DNA from: Klebsormidium nitens
Lineage: Eukaryota; Streptophyta; Klebsormidiophyceae; Klebsormidiales; Klebsormidiaceae
Length of the DNA stretch: 64,000 nt
Direction of reading: 5' to 3'
Assembly (NCBI GenBank): GCA_000708835.1
Contig: DF237096.1
Location: 45,291-109,290 of the forward strand
Part shown: piece after piece, positions 22,901 through 34,661 of the stretch
How the letters are laid out: each line of letters starts with the position of its first letter
Position numbering within the stretch: position 1 is the stretch's first letter
The notes under the pieces: generated by a model
Database searches by the model: none
Seen by the model: the letters and a program-made list of their open reading frames with translations, nothing else
What the model was told of the DNA's origin: nothing
Program-made: the position numbers and the translations under genes

Positions 22901-25845
22901 GTCGAAGGGAAACGACAAGCCTGGAAGCGGAACCAGGACTCGAAGTCCTCAGCTCCAGCACTGATGATCTGAAGTCCATCTTGGCTAGAACAGGCCAGAC
23001 CGTAGAAGAGGTTCCGACTGAGATCAACTCGGAAATCGTGCAAGTACCCACCTTTCACCAAACGGAGGTCCAACCGGATGTCGTCTGCGTTTTGCTCCTC
23101 GACCCGGAAGAGCTCGGCCTGGCAGTCCCAACTTAGAGCCACCTCATGCGCCCTCTGCAAAGTCGTATGGCATAAGACTGAGCAGATAATCTACATCTTC
23201 TGTCTCGGAGCCAAAGCTTTTTCTGTCCGCAAAATGTGGCTTCTCTGCTTCCTGGGCACGTAATGTAGGCGTTGACAAAAAAATGAAGCTCGGAAAACCA
23301 CACGTCATTCCGGACGTTCTTCGGCTCGTGGCAAAAGTCCGGCCTAGAGAACGCTTGGAGTGACTCCTACTCGAGAAGAAATCGTGATCAGTTTGAGGAA
23401 GCGGAAACCGTTCGCAACTTTCCAAGTAAGCTTTCACATAACAAGTAATGATTCCACTACAATGGATGTTTGTAAAAAAGCCATCAAGGGACCGCCAAGC
23501 TGGATTAGAATAGCAATTTTCTGTCACAGTTTCTGCCACCGGTTTTTTGTCATTGGAAGCAATCTGAAGCCTGGATCTCGCTAGTAATCTGCAGCAGAGC
23601 CGCAAGTATTCAGGTGTTGAAGATTTCAAAGTGTTCTACAAACAGGCTTCCTCTCACCAGGCACTCCTGAATCGCCCCGTCCTTGTTCTCGACTCCAGCG
23701 CAGTACTGTTCGGCGTCGTACTTGCACAACGCAAACATCGTCCTGTCCAGCTCGAAGTCGAAGGCAGCATCCAACTCGATCCGAGTAATCTGCTCCTTAC
23801 AGGTGGGACCGGTGTTGTCTTTTTCTTCCCTGCAAAAAAACCCCTGGGGCTTCAAACCTCCAATTTGCAATCTCTTCTTGCTTACGGCAGAACCTGTACT
23901 TGCAAAACGTCGGGCACATCATTCAAGGAAATTCCCACCGCAAATCTACACTGCACTTGCTACAGCGGGCAAGTAGTGCAATGCATGGGTATGGAAAAGC
24001 AGGCCAACCAGCAATATGCCTCGTCTCGCACATAGAAGCAAAAGGGCACTCTGCTCGCAACTGCCTTGGACCAGAAGGAGAGGCACGATCCATTTTTCAG
24101 AATCCGAGCACCTTAAGATAACAAGAAGAGCCTGAGCCAGGAACAGTCAATGCTGCGGATCTTACTTTAGACAGTCGATGACGTTTGCTGGCCTTGGGTG
24201 AAGAAACTGGTCGCTACACAAGCTCTGGATCTCCGACTTGCAGGCCTTGGCTGCAAAGAGAAAGCTCGTTCAACATAAGCTGCGCGTCAAACTGGTAAAA
24301 AAGGTGGTGGGCAACAGATTAGATACTGTGAAGTTGCCTTTATTAAATCATCTTGGCTGGTGTCTCGTGCAACGTTGGTGCAACGATGCAGACATTGCAC
24401 CATCCTTATTTCGCTACTTACTTTGAACTCACTTTAAACTCAGCGCTGTTCATATGCCTGATGAATCCTGCTCCAGAACTTTGTCACCTTCGGAAAGTGT
24501 CACCCAAGAACCATAACATCCAAAAACCTAGTGGCTCACCAAGCTTCACATCCACCGTAATGTCACCCGCCCGGGCAATCTTAAATGTCTGGAGCTCCTT
24601 CTTGCAGTCTTCAGAAACTTTGGCCCCTGCAGAAGCAGTTGACAAACGACTGAACCAATTGCAATGGCAATCTCCGGACCTCCTTACATCAGAGTCCAAG
24701 AAACCGAATTTTCACGAGAGTCGACAGCTCTGCTTTGCCAGATAATCCTGCCAATGCTGACGGCCTGTCCAAAGCACTGCCAGAATTAGTGGTGAGATTC
24801 CAGAGCAGCATCAAAGGGCTACCCTGGGGGGTAGAAATAAGGTTTTGATGACAGGGGCCCCAATCTTAAGGACTGCGTCCAAGAAGCACTTCAAATTGTC
24901 GAAAACACGTTGTATTCACCCATGGAACAGTCATTCAAGAGAAGTATAGGCACCCTTTTGCCACCACCGCAGGCGCCCAAAGAGTGGTCCCAAAACTTCT
25001 AAAATTTATAGGACGTGACATCTTACCGGTATCCTCGACAGCCGCCTTCTCTAGCTTCAGCTGGTTGCTTATGCAGTCAGCCAGGTTGGAGTCCCCCGGC
25101 TTGACTCCCTTGCAGAAGGCTTTGAGGTCAGCAGCGCAGGCGCCTGTCAAAATTCAACGCGTCCAAATTCAGTTCTGCATTCTTTAATTAGCCTTATTTT
25201 GCAGCGTCTGAGAAGCAAAGCTTTAAGTGGCCCAGCTTTACATGCTTAAGCGGCCAAGTTGAAGACTCCGGTAGGTAATCACAGTGAAGATAAGACAAAT
25301 TTTGAGGGAATTTCTATACAGCGCCCTCGTGCAAACAATCAAAGACCACATCAAACAAGGAGGGGATCAGACGAGAGGTTCGCTCGCCCTAATTCCTCAC
25401 CACAGGAGGCCTCTCTTTTACCAAAGCAGGGGGGAACACAAACCAAATTCTTTGATTGCCCATGTCACTTACTGTAGGGGGCCTCTTCAATGCAAGTGAC
25501 TTACGAACTCTGCAACATGATTCTGGAAAAAGAAAATACTCAACCTTTCTCAGAAGGGTCTCCGTAATCGTATCATAAAATCCCAGATCAAGCCTCCAAA
25601 GTCCACGCGTCTCATTTGCTGACATATGAAAGTCATTGTGGGCAGCATTTTAGAATCTTGATGACTCCGGACTCCCTACTTCGCTCACCTGTGGCCGCAA
25701 TATCCGTGGGGAGCTCTGAGGTGGCGCCAGACAGTTCGGGGTCATTTCCCTCAGTACTGTTGCCTGAACTTTGTGTGGAATTGTCGGCAGCCAATGTGCT
25801 GATGGTCAGAGCAGCGAGTAGAAGGAAGAAGACAAGGGGCTTCAT
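13962..25845 (-). CDS. GLG1: Golgi apparatus protein 1 (GLG1)-type cysteine-rich membrane protein
   Basis: Seventeen exons in transcript order: 25845-25689, 25143-25027, 24626-24540, 24250-24166, 23829-23658, 23154-23052, 22410-22302, 21669-21576, 20966-20783, 20376-20261, 19729-19636, 19068-18964, 18459-18216, 17175-16997, 16104-15872, 14817-14440 and 14132-13962. They total 2628 nt and 875 aa with every phase consistent. MKPLVFFLLLAALTISTLAA is a clean signal peptide, followed by a short Ser/Thr/Asn linker. The lumenal body is a chain of GLG1 cysteine-rich units, recognisable from recurring patterns such as C...FC..V.PGDS....C (ADLKAFCKGVKPGDSNLADC) and C......Y...L...C (CLQDYRDELHDPKCRAQV). 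A single membrane span (AYLSIAALVVVALGICFVVY) and a short basic tail (RRYKNPRRPYRLIMKEPEV) end it. This is the type I topology of ESL-1/GLG1, a Golgi resident implicated in cargo retention or processing in animals; its role in plants is unknown. The introns hold decayed copies of adjoining exon edges. The last junction could use another acceptor between 14133 and 14250, where a second CTGCAGGCGCAG word occurs. Confidence 0.92.
14791..15290 (-). repeat. Four-copy satellite of GLG1 exon 16 acceptor edge
   Basis: The true exon edge (14791-14840) recurs at 14930, 15065 and 15206, spaced 135-141 bp. Each copy carries the coding start of the exon (reverse complement of GAGGCACTTGAGGACCT) plus the intron side (ACAGG...GAGC). 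Divergence grows away from the exon: the second copy is near identical, the fourth carries many changes. Confidence 0.88.
15550..15950 (-). repeat. Three-copy satellite of GLG1 exon 15 donor edge
   Basis: The donor end of exon 15 (on the plus strand GCTTACCTCAG from 15866) reappears from 15729 and 15550, each followed by about 75 bp of recognisable exon sequence such as TCGCACTCCTTGCG. Each copy also keeps a GCCACGTCAG-like word on its intron side. Confidence 0.88.
16076..16375 (-). repeat. Three-copy satellite of GLG1 exon 15 acceptor edge
   Basis: Starting GCTCGACTTGCGGCAGTAGC at 16076, the exon edge plus about 40 bp of intron (GGGCATAGGGTGGGTTATGA) recurs at 16198 and, more decayed, at 16322. 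The period is 122-124 bp. Confidence 0.9.
16690..17015 (-). repeat. Satellite of GLG1 exon 14 donor edge
   Basis: AGTCTGCCTCTCACCAGCGG at 16983 has a copy at 16832 (AGTCTGTCCCTCACCAGCCG, followed by GAGCATGCACGC). A third, weaker trace lies around 16694-16745, sharing the downstream word TTCTGGCCTGTTCAACG. Confidence 0.75.
17146..17425 (-). repeat. Three-copy satellite of GLG1 exon 14 acceptor edge
   Basis: GCGCTCCCGCAGAACGTCCG begins at 17146, with copies at 17267 and 17387 (period 120-121 bp). The copies extend into the intron (TTGACGTAG, ATGCATG, CAGATCAGAGA), so each unit spans the junction. Confidence 0.92.
17906..18290 (-). repeat. Three-copy satellite of GLG1 exon 13 donor edge
   Basis: The exon 13 donor region (plus-strand CTCACCTGCAAGCCTGCGCG near 18211) recurs at about 18069 (sharing GTCGCGCACCTCCATCTC downstream) and at about 17911 (CACCCGCAAGCCTGCACAAA). 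Confidence 0.85.
20366..20556 (-). repeat. Two-copy satellite of GLG1 exon 10 acceptor edge
   Basis: About 80 bp spanning the acceptor (GTCTGGCGATCCTCTGCGAA...CACAGGTCAGTTTACAAC) is repeated 110 bp further into the intron as CTTTGGCAGTCCTCTGCAGA...GACAGGTCACTTGACAAC. Confidence 0.85.
20938..21125 (-). repeat. Two-copy satellite of GLG1 exon 9 acceptor edge
   Basis: GTCTTCCAGCCGACTATCGC (exon 9 edge) has a copy at about 21089, reading GTTCTTCCGCCGACTGTTGC and followed by ACAGCTGCAG. The offset is about 147 bp. Confidence 0.75.
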
Positions 25846-27104
25846 AGACAGGGCCTGCAGCAGAAAAGTGAAAAAAAAATCTCTGCCAATGCTCGGACGG
25901 AATTGGGGGGAAAAAAACAGGATGAGAGCTGGCATTCTCTACTGGCTTGAAGGACTTTTCGCAAAGAACATTGAAAGATTTGCCTGAAGTTGATCGTCCC
26001 CGCAATGCTGAGCCCAAACCAGATCGGCTGTGATTGTCACTTGATAGACTTGCACTACCTCATCATTCTGCTAAGATTGCTGCCTTGACTAAATGCAGAC
26101 AATCCGGCTTCTTACCATCCTGAATTCTGCAGAAGCAAGCTTCTGTCAAAAAAGCCCACTAGTGCTCAGTTCACCTGCAAGGCACTGTGGCAACTTTAGC
26201 CAATACTTATCTCGTAGCATGAAACAGAAAGTCTTCCTTGATTAGACTAATGTCAATGAGAGTTTGTCATGGTTCTAAGTCGAGCTCAGACCACAATTGT
26301 CGTCGGGTTTCCACCACCTGTCAAAATTCATGAGGTATTTCTTTCAAATGTGCGAGCGCTTGTCAAACCAGGTTTTGGAACATTTAAACTCACGCTCAAT
26401 TCAAGGCTATGGGCTGTCCAAGAAGTCCTCTCCATGGAACAGCTGGTGCTCGGACTCACCATACACTACGCTGAGCTACAGTGTTCAAAGAAGGAAGGGC
26501 TGCCCTGCCAAAATGTGAACGATCTTGCCGTAGGCTTCCTTGCGCTAGCGACTAGGCCAGGTATTTCCATTCAGCTCCCTCGGATTTCTTCCTCGACGTG
26601 TGCTGCGTGCATAATGGATTCTAATTTCTGCCATCTGGTCCTTGTCACTGTCACTCTGCTTTATAATATTTGGAATAGTCTCCCCGCGAGGTTGGCCTTG
26701 CCAATCTGGGATATTTTATATATCTTCTTGTAAGCTAGACAGATATACACTCTAATATACTTCACATTTATACCGGCCTGTTGAGTCTTCTAAAATATAC
26801 CGTATTAGGAGCCTGATTTCAAATTGCCGTCAAGGAATATGGCCCATAAAAGCTGTCACAGCCGCTGAGCGATGGCCAGGTTGTACCTCTCCTTATGACA
26901 GGTAGCACGAGCGGATTTACGACATGATGTGTGGGAAGGAAGAAGAAACAGAATCTCCAATTCCTGAGCTGGATCTTTACACCAATGTGAGAGAGTGGAA
27001 TCCTTCTTTGCAAGACAAATTGGTTGCATATCCACATCAGAGCAGGATCCGCCGCCGCCCCCACTCGCCCAAGCTTGCCTTTCTTCTCATCGTGGCCAGC
27101 AAAC
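25846..27104. promoter_or_regulatory. Shared upstream region of GLG1 and TCTP
   Basis: This is a 1259-bp head-to-head interval. It must hold both promoters and 5' UTRs. A T-rich stretch (on the GLG1 strand) lies just upstream of the GLG1 ATG, and TATA-like words occur around 26660-26770. A 154-codon plus-strand frame (26269-26733) shows no domain and is not called as a gene. Confidence 0.45.
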
Positions 27105-29151
27105 ATGCTGCTGTTCTCGGACCTCATCTCAAGTGAGTCAGACGCCTGGTCCTTTTCTCAGAATGCGAGGATATCAAGATTGAAGTTGTGGTGCACTTGC
27201 TGAGTTCTTTCCAGGGTGTATGCACAAGGTGCAATGCTTCTGTTTTGATATGTTATCGCCTTGGTTGCAGATGACGAGCTCCTGTCAGATTCTTTTGATA
27301 TGGAGGAGACGCACAATGGGATCTTCTACAAGGTGCCTGGAAAGGTCAGGCCGCTGCTCCAGAGCAATCTGGCCCCTTGCAGTTTCCGGAGGAGATAGGG
27401 TTGCCCGATTTGTTGCGCGACGATGGCAAGAGTTGCAAAAACTCTGGAATGATGTGCTCCGAGTAACGCCGAGTAACGAGAAAGGACACATGACTTGTTC
27501 ATCGGCCACTCACTTCACAAAACAAAATGCGTCGAGCAGCATGCCAGCGCAAGCACTCGGTCAGCTTAAAAGTAAGTGTTACATGATCGTCAAATGCCGC
27601 CTAGTCTGTTTCTTTCAGAAGGTATCCAGCCTTGCATCTGACGGGCCACTTTGTCTGACGGGCATTTTCGATGGTTACTTGATCGCCAAGTTTGTTTTGT
27701 CATTTGCAGTGGGTGACTTCAGGCCCCGTTGATGTTGACATTGGTGCCAACCCTTCAGCAGAGGAGGCCGAGGAGGGTGTAGACGACAGTGTGCAGAAGG
27801 TTGTGGATATCGTAGATACCTTCCGGTTGCAGGTAAGCCCTCCGCTGACCTGTCTGCTTCGCTACATCTGATGAGTTTGTGTCCCTATGCAATGATGGCA
27901 AAGATGCCGCGAGTCTCGGTTTTTGCTGGTCTCACGATACTAATTGGCAATGGTCCGGTTTCTGGGCCAGCATGAGTGGTAATGGTAGTGCTTTCATGTT
28001 TGTGCAATTGTGGTTAAAAGAAAAGGGTTTGCTGTTCAACATTGCCTCATCAGCCCAATTGCAAAGTGATTCTAGCTGCCCTACTGATTTTGGGATTTTC
28101 TCACTGCGTGTAGAGCAAGGTGCGGTGGATGGTTTTGGCTCTGTTTGTCGAGTACAGTTGACTACAGAATCCACTTATGGAACTTTTTCAGTTCTAGGGT
28201 TTCAGCTCTGAGCATAACTTTTTATTGTATCAATCTTTAGTGAATGATTGCGTTGTTGGAAAAAGTGGGACATTTTAGTGAAGTACAAAGAAAGCTCGCA
28301 CCCTTCCTTTCAATTGCGTGGGGCGTGCCTGCTTGGAGCAAGAGAGACATTTGCAAGTGGGATCTCTGAAGAATATGATCAATACCTCGCCTCCATTTGG
28401 CAGGAACAACCACCTTTCCCCAAGAAGGACTTCTTGGGGTGGCTGAAGGGATACATTGCAAAGCTGACGCCCCTCCTCTCTGAGAAGAGGCAAGAAGAGT
28501 TCAAGAAGGACGTCCCTGACGCCGCCAAGTTCCTCTTGGGCAAGCTGAAGGACCTGCAGTTGTGAGTATTTCTTCTGCTCTTCTGTGAGGCTTAAAGCAC
28601 AGTGAGGTCGCCTGGAAGACCCTCACAAGGTATGCTGTGACGCCCCGTTCTTGGTGGAAGACGAACGAGCTGCAATTGGTGGAAGGAGAGCAAGTAGTAC
28701 AATCGGGGTTGGCAGAATCGGACACGATCAGTGAGTGAAGTTGGATCAGCGCTCAGACTTCTGGGCAAAATGGATGGCCCCGAAGACAACACTCATTTTG
28801 TAAATCTTTTTGACAAGATTGTGCCGCAAAGACCTCTTCGCTTCAAAATGGAGTATTAGTTGCCTCGACGCACTTTTTGTCGAAGAGGTTCGAAGGGCAG
28901 CAGACAGTGACGGCGAAACAATCTGCAATCAGCTGTATTATCTGGTTGTCTTACAGCACTTTACATTGGTGGCAATCAGTGAGATTCAATGCTTTCGAAT
29001 TGTGAGACTGATACGGAGAGTCATGTCTTGCAGCTTCACTGGGGAGAGCATGAACCTCGACGCGGCCCTGGTCTTTGCTTACTACGAAGATGGCGCAACC
29101 GACCCCATCTTCATCTACTTCAAGGATGGCCTGAAGGAGGTCAAGTGTTAG
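27105..29151 (+). CDS. TCTP: Translationally controlled tumour protein (TCTP)
   Basis: Exons 27105-27132, 27271-27344, 27710-27832, 28404-28561 and 29034-29151 total 501 nt and 166 aa, the usual TCTP length. The order matches the family. MLLFSDLIS is followed by the first signature region [20 protein letters not shown], an acidic flexible loop ([20 protein letters not shown]), the helical hairpin with basic residues ([20 protein letters not shown], then [20 protein letters not shown]), and the C-terminal second signature [20 protein letters not shown] ending [17 protein letters not shown] is an abundant cytosolic Mss4-like-fold protein involved in growth control, small-GTPase regulation and translation. 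The exon phases (1,0,0,2) are all consistent, and the final [10 protein letters not shown] is typical of plant members. Confidence 0.96.
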
Positions 29152-30981
29152 ACAGAAGCCAGCCTGCATAGGTTTGCACCCGAACACGCCACGTTCATTG
29201 TTACCTGTTTTTGACGAAATAAGCTGGCATTGCTGCATGTCGTATCCATTCAAATTGTGCCAAAGCTGCGACACGGACGTACACTGATCGCTGGCTTCGG
29301 ACTTCTTTGATCAATTTGAAAGCATAGAAGGGGCGTCTTGGCCGCATTGCTCAGCCCTTCGTTTTTGAGGAGCGTATCGCTCGTTCGGTGATTGTTTTGG
29401 CAGAATGATCGAAAGTGCCAGTGACATTGGTCAACATGGCTCAACTTGGCGAATTTACAGTTTGACGCTTCACCATGAAGCTTGTGAAGCTTGTCAGCTA
29501 CTCCGATTATCTTTCAGATTCACTTTCTTTGGTGGGTGACGGTGTATGGTTCAGATGTATATTGAAAGAAGTCAGCTATTTGGCAGAGCTGCTTTTGTTG
29601 ATCCTGATTGCTATGGAAAACAACGCAGGTGACCCAGGTTCGAACGGTCTAGTGTAATCTGGGCTGTCTAAGCTGCTGCTTCCACCAGATGATGACAAAC
29701 TACACAGTTTTGCGCAAGGGCTCTGAGGTCTGCTTCTAAGCAGGCTACTGAGATGAGCATTCTGCAATCCTGATGGTTGAAGCACATTAGGCATGCCCCC
29801 GCTCTTGAGCGAGCTAGGTCCCATTTTGCAGCCACTGATTTCATTACAAGCTTTTCTGAATCCTGTTCTGCGCAGCCGGTATGCAAAGTCAGCAGGTTGT
29901 GGCTGAAGGGGTGAGTTGTTGTGAAACGATTGCTGTGGAGCGAATGGGACCGCTGAAGTTGACAATTTCATGGGCTTGCTCCGACTCATCCCTTGTAACC
30001 GCATGCGCGGAATTTTTTTACAATGGGCAGGCCTGATCTACTGGCGAGTCCTCCAAAGTTAACTTGTTTTGCGATATGAAGGTCCATGAGCACGTGCCGC
30101 CAGTTTGCAGTCATCCCGGTCCATATTGAGTGGCATCGAATGATGGACATCTATCGAGGTCGAGGAAATTAAACGTACCGTATATGCCAATTTGCAAGGT
30201 ATGAATCATCCCTGTGCCGAGCACTTGCTTGGTATGGTGCGTTCTGTGAAACTTAGAACTCGTTTAGCTGCATCGTGTCCGCCGTTGAATTGCATTCTCT
30301 GGACTATTGGGGCCTGATATGTCATAACACATTAAGCATGTATTCTGAGCAAATGTCAAATTTCGAGAGTTGCATTCAAAAGTTCTTCAAACACTGAGGT
30401 CGAGCTACATCGACAATGATGGTAAGCTAGCTAGCAGCGGCGGCGTAATGCTATACCATGACCGCAATCGCCATGCATGCAAGATACAAGCCGCACCTGT
30501 CTGGATGGTTAGTGACTGGCAATCTTGCCACTTGGATTCTAGAGCTCTGTCATGAGTCACTGTGGCTCTACAGCAGCCGCTCCTCCTAACAATGCCAGGT
30601 GACCGAGAGACACACCAAGATGGCGGCTCTACTCAATAGTGCAGTCGACCGTAAAGAATGATGTGCCTTGAACTTACCCACGGGCACCAGTTCATTGCAT
30701 CGCAACATCATCAGTAGTGTAAGGCCATTTCGAACACCATCTCAATTTTGTTTGAAGCAGGCTCGAACGACTCTAAAAAGCCAAAGTCAGATCGGCGGCT
30801 TGCATGTCAATCCGTGATATCATGGACGACATGTTATCTAGAACCAGGTTCGTTGAAACGACATTTCTATTAATGGGCGCACCCGCAGCTACTTCTATTT
30901 AGCATGAGCAACAAACATGTTTGCTGACAAGCAGGCAGGTACAAAAGGGCAAGGGCGCCATATAGCTACCGGCTGTAGATT
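29152..30981. other. Tail-to-tail intergenic region, TCTP / SNU13
   Basis: This contains the two 3' UTRs and no credible gene. A 142-codon minus-strand frame (29576-30004) has low-complexity Ser/Pro content and no domain. ATGCATGC-rich sequence occurs at about 30470-30560. Confidence 0.5.
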
Positions 30982-33900
30982 CTAAATCAGCAGCTTCTCA
31001 ATGGCATCCTGCGGACAAAAGGTACAAGCCCAGTCAAATTCACAAACTGTGAGATGGCACACGCTCGTAGCCCACAATACAATGCAAACAAGAGTGCCCT
31101 CTGACCTAGATGAGTGACCATTGACAAACATTCAAGTGCATCAAGCTCATGAAAGCACTCAGATTTGAAAGCCACCGCGAAAGGGGAGCGTCCACAAGAG
31201 TATTGCACGGGCTTGGGAGTTCCTCACCTTCAACTGCTGAATCTGCGTTTTCAGCTGGCTGCCCTCGTTGGTTGTCACAGACGCCGAGATGACCTGCAAA
31301 AGATCAACATCCGAGTGTCAACAGCATTCTGCGACAATCACAACACCCATCGTAATCCGGACGACTTTGCCCCTAAACGGTGTTTGAACCTATCGGCAAT
31401 CAACAGACGCCTTATTGAGAGAAAATAATGGTCGTTTGAATACCCGGAAGACGAATTTGATGGGCTCGACAAAGCAGAGACTCTGCGCTTGTCCCGCGCC
31501 TCTTTCAAAAGACGAGGTGATCGCCAGAGTCTGTTTCCTGAATCTTCTACGAAATCTATAAGGATTCTCCCAGAGAACGGCGTCCGTCAAACAGAGAGTC
31601 GTCCACCAAAAGTGAAGTGGCGGTGCTCACCGGCCTGGACACTCCGCACGCGCGACCAAGCGCCTGCTTTGACGGGACGAAGACGTATGGTACATTCTGC
31701 AGGCGAAAAGAAGGTCGTGAGTCATGCGGGTGTGGCAGAGTCAAGCTTATACGCAGTAGCATACCCGCAAATACGAGGACATTTCCCACAGCCAATTTAT
31801 TACTTTTCCAAAAGCTGGCTGGAATTGGCAGACGTTGTCCCCTTGTGATCAAAGATACTGGAAGGGTAGTCATATAAAACGTTTGAAACTTCAAATAGTC
31901 ATACTGCACCCACAAAGCTGACCGTTTAAAAGCGGCATCGAACGCTAAGTTGGTTAGCCTTTGGAAGGAGCCATGCGTTCTCTGACCGAAACCCTTGCTT
32001 CAGGGAAAGCAACAAAATCCGAATGAAGTACCGACAGGTGCTCCAGTCAATCTGTCGGGCTCAATCTCAAGGGGACTCGCTTCATTTCACATGGATCCTG
32101 GTACTCTGAACAGCTAGTCAGGTACACCTTCCATCGCCTTCAGTGTCCCAATCACTAGCCTCTTAACTTGATGACACCAGAACCTCATGCAAAACGCATT
32201 CCCATTGCCGTTATTTCGTTTCAAACACCACGATCGTGGCCACGAAGCGTCGCTTTCATGTGTGACCGTTTCTTTCACGCTTTGCACCAAATCTAGTCGT
32301 CACAACAACCCAAAGACTCGCCGACCTTATGCCCGCAACCAGGCATCTCTTTCAAAGAACAATAACCCGCAAAGCCTTGATACAACTACCTGAGAATGCA
32401 TCCGGAAGGGTCTAAAGAAAACGATAAAGCTAATCGAGGTGATCGGACAGTCGAAAGATAAGCGGATAAGCTGACCTTGTCTTCGGCTAGGAGGGGTAGG
32501 TGGAGCAGGATCTCCAGCGGTTCTGTGTCCGCCGCCATGACAATGAACTCCGCAATTCCACGGTTGAGGGTCTTGGTGGCTGCAGGAACAATAGTGCGCG
32601 TCAGGAACAGGGCTCGCGCAACCCAGACCTTGGCACCGTGCTTGTATTCGCACGTTCTTGAGTTTGCAACTTCAGGAGATCTGTCCTCCCAATCTCTTTT
32701 GCCCAGCAGAGGAAATCGATTGCAGAAGCGCATGACCAAATGGGTCCGAAGCGGCTTAGAAAAAGGGACACGCAGTTCGCCCGATGCTGGCTGCAGAAAG
32801 GAACGAAGACGATAAAAGGACCAATGACCTGAAAGGATGCAGCCTTTTCACTCTGCAAACATAAGGTTCGAACAGAGCTTTGATGGCACACTGACGAGCT
32901 TAAAAGTCAATCTGAAGCAGCGGTCGCGTCCCCTTTACATACTTAAAACAAGGTAAGTTCAAAAAGACACATCAGGTTCCATGCTTCTGTGGCTCTTCCA
33001 ACTTCTGCTTCAAGAGACAGCTTTAACCCAGCAAGACACATGTCATTAACCACTGGAGAGTGCAGGTACATGAACAGAGACATCCCATCAGCGAGCCGCT
33101 CAAAGGCCATACGTTGTAGTGCCTGAGACTCAAAGCATCCGAACGGGGCACTGCCACACAGAAGTCGCAGCACCGTCGCCGCTTGAGTTCCTAACAAGGA
33201 AGCTGAGTTGCTCCAAGAGCATGACCAGCTGCACCGAGGCAGACCAGTCCGACTCTATTATTGGCACGCAAGCCAAAAGATCCTTGCGATGTGCTTTTCC
33301 AGCATGGAATTAACCACCGTCAAAAATTCATCATCGCATGCTTTAGCACCAGATAAAAGAGGCGCCTCGGCTGAGAAGACACCTCAAACAACTAGAATGA
33401 AGGGCAGTGCGTACCTTCATTGGCCCCCTTCTTGAGCTGCTTATAGTTGGCGGCCTGCTGGACAATGTCCAGGATCGTGATGGTCAGCTGCGCGTCGGCG
33501 AGCGGATATGCCTTGGGGTTCACAGCCTCAGAGCCCTGCAGAGAATAAGGGCAAACAACTTGAGAAACTAGCAACGACATAAACCGGCTTGTTTCAGGTT
33601 GTATACTTCTGAGATGATGAGATCCTTTGGTGGTAAGCCTTGGCATCCACTACCTCAGAGCTTCGCAGCAAAAGGGCAACGTAGCGGCTGGTTCGAGCTG
33701 GCTCAAAATGTTGGAAGACTGCCGTATGTAAACCCTTCGCGCCAAAAACGTAAAGCTCAGCGCGGGGTCTGGTGAAGTAAGGCAGTAGGACAAACTTCTT
33801 TGGTGTGAGAAAGCCTGCCCAACATTCAGGAAATAGACTTTTTTTATTTCTGAAGTCTACGTCTGCATTCTGATTTGTTTCCCAGTTGACTGAATGCTGA

Positions 33901-34661
33901 TGAAGCAAGCGGCCGCCTGGATTTGCCGGGTCGCTGTATGTCCAAAGGCACTGCAAATGGGTACTTTTGGTTAATGAACCTTTTGAGTACAAGGGATATC
34001 CAAAAGCTCAAGATCAACCGGAAAGACAAGATCAACCGGAAAGACAAGGGAACAGAAACGCTCAGAATAGTTGACAACTGATGGCGTTCTAAACAAAAAA
34101 CGCACGGTAAAAAAATTAATCACCGCATCACCGCATCACCGTGCCCTACTCGTAGGGCGCCGGAGAAGCCACGCAAAAGCTTGTTCTGTAAAAGCTTGCA
34201 GATCAATCACCACCAATATTCACAAACCAGGAGATACTGGCGCACACTCCATTTTGAAAAAAGCATTGTAGAAACTGGCAGGCGTGAAGGCCGCAGCGAA
34301 AGAATGGCGCGCACGGTTGCGACCACTATTACCATCAGCAAGGACCCACTGTTACCAAACAAGAGAGTACCATTACCGCAAACGCTGAATACACAATAAG
34401 GGGTGCAAACTTGCCAGGAAGTTTCAATGGCGGGGCCGAATGCTTGGGTGGTATACTTATTTTGACAACATAGTGATGGCAAGTACCCAACATGTTCAAA
34501 CGTGCCACCACAGCGTCCTTCTCCTACTTTCTCCACCAAAACCAACGTCAACAACTGAACCCACTTTCACATTATACCAGGCATATTGTGATACTCTGTG
34601 GTCCTGCTACGAGGTGTTGTAAAGCGGTTTCAGGAGCACGATGGTCAGGCGCACTTACCAT
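30982..34661 (-). CDS. SNU13: SNU13 / NHP2-like 15.5K RNA-binding protein
   Basis: Exons in transcript order: 34661-34659, 33535-33415, 32579-32476, 31696-31631, 31293-31228 and 31008-30982. They give 128 aa, the family length. The product is a near-perfect L7Ae/L30e-family SNU13: [30 protein letters not shown], then [65 protein letters not shown] and the end DAIEKLLI. It binds kink-turns in U4 snRNA and box C/D snoRNAs and acts in the U4/U6.U5 tri-snRNP and in rRNA methylation. The first coding exon contributes only the ATG, followed directly by GTAAGT; exon 2 then begins GGC TCT GAG. This start is chosen because it is the only ATG with a strong donor in the right phase, and it yields [12 protein letters not shown] decayed copy of the exon 2 acceptor edge lies upstream at 33638. 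Confidence 0.96.
33511..33710 (-). repeat. Decayed copy of SNU13 exon 2 acceptor edge
   Basis: CCTTGGGGTTCACAGCCTCA at 33511 (exon 2 edge) is echoed by CCTTGGCATCCACTACCTCA at 33638, followed in both by GAGC..CGCAG and AAGGGCAAC. The offset is 127 bp. The copy keeps the CCTCAGAGC and GCAG words of the junction. Confidence 0.75.
34010..34045. repeat. 18-bp exact tandem repeat, two copies
   Basis: AAGATCAACCGGAAAGAC occurs twice head to tail inside SNU13 intron 1. Shorter ATCACCGC repeats follow at about 34118-34142. Confidence 0.9.

Noticed and set aside
26269-26733. 154-codon plus-strand frame between GLG1 and TCTP
   Set aside because: No domain or splice support; in a promoter interval.
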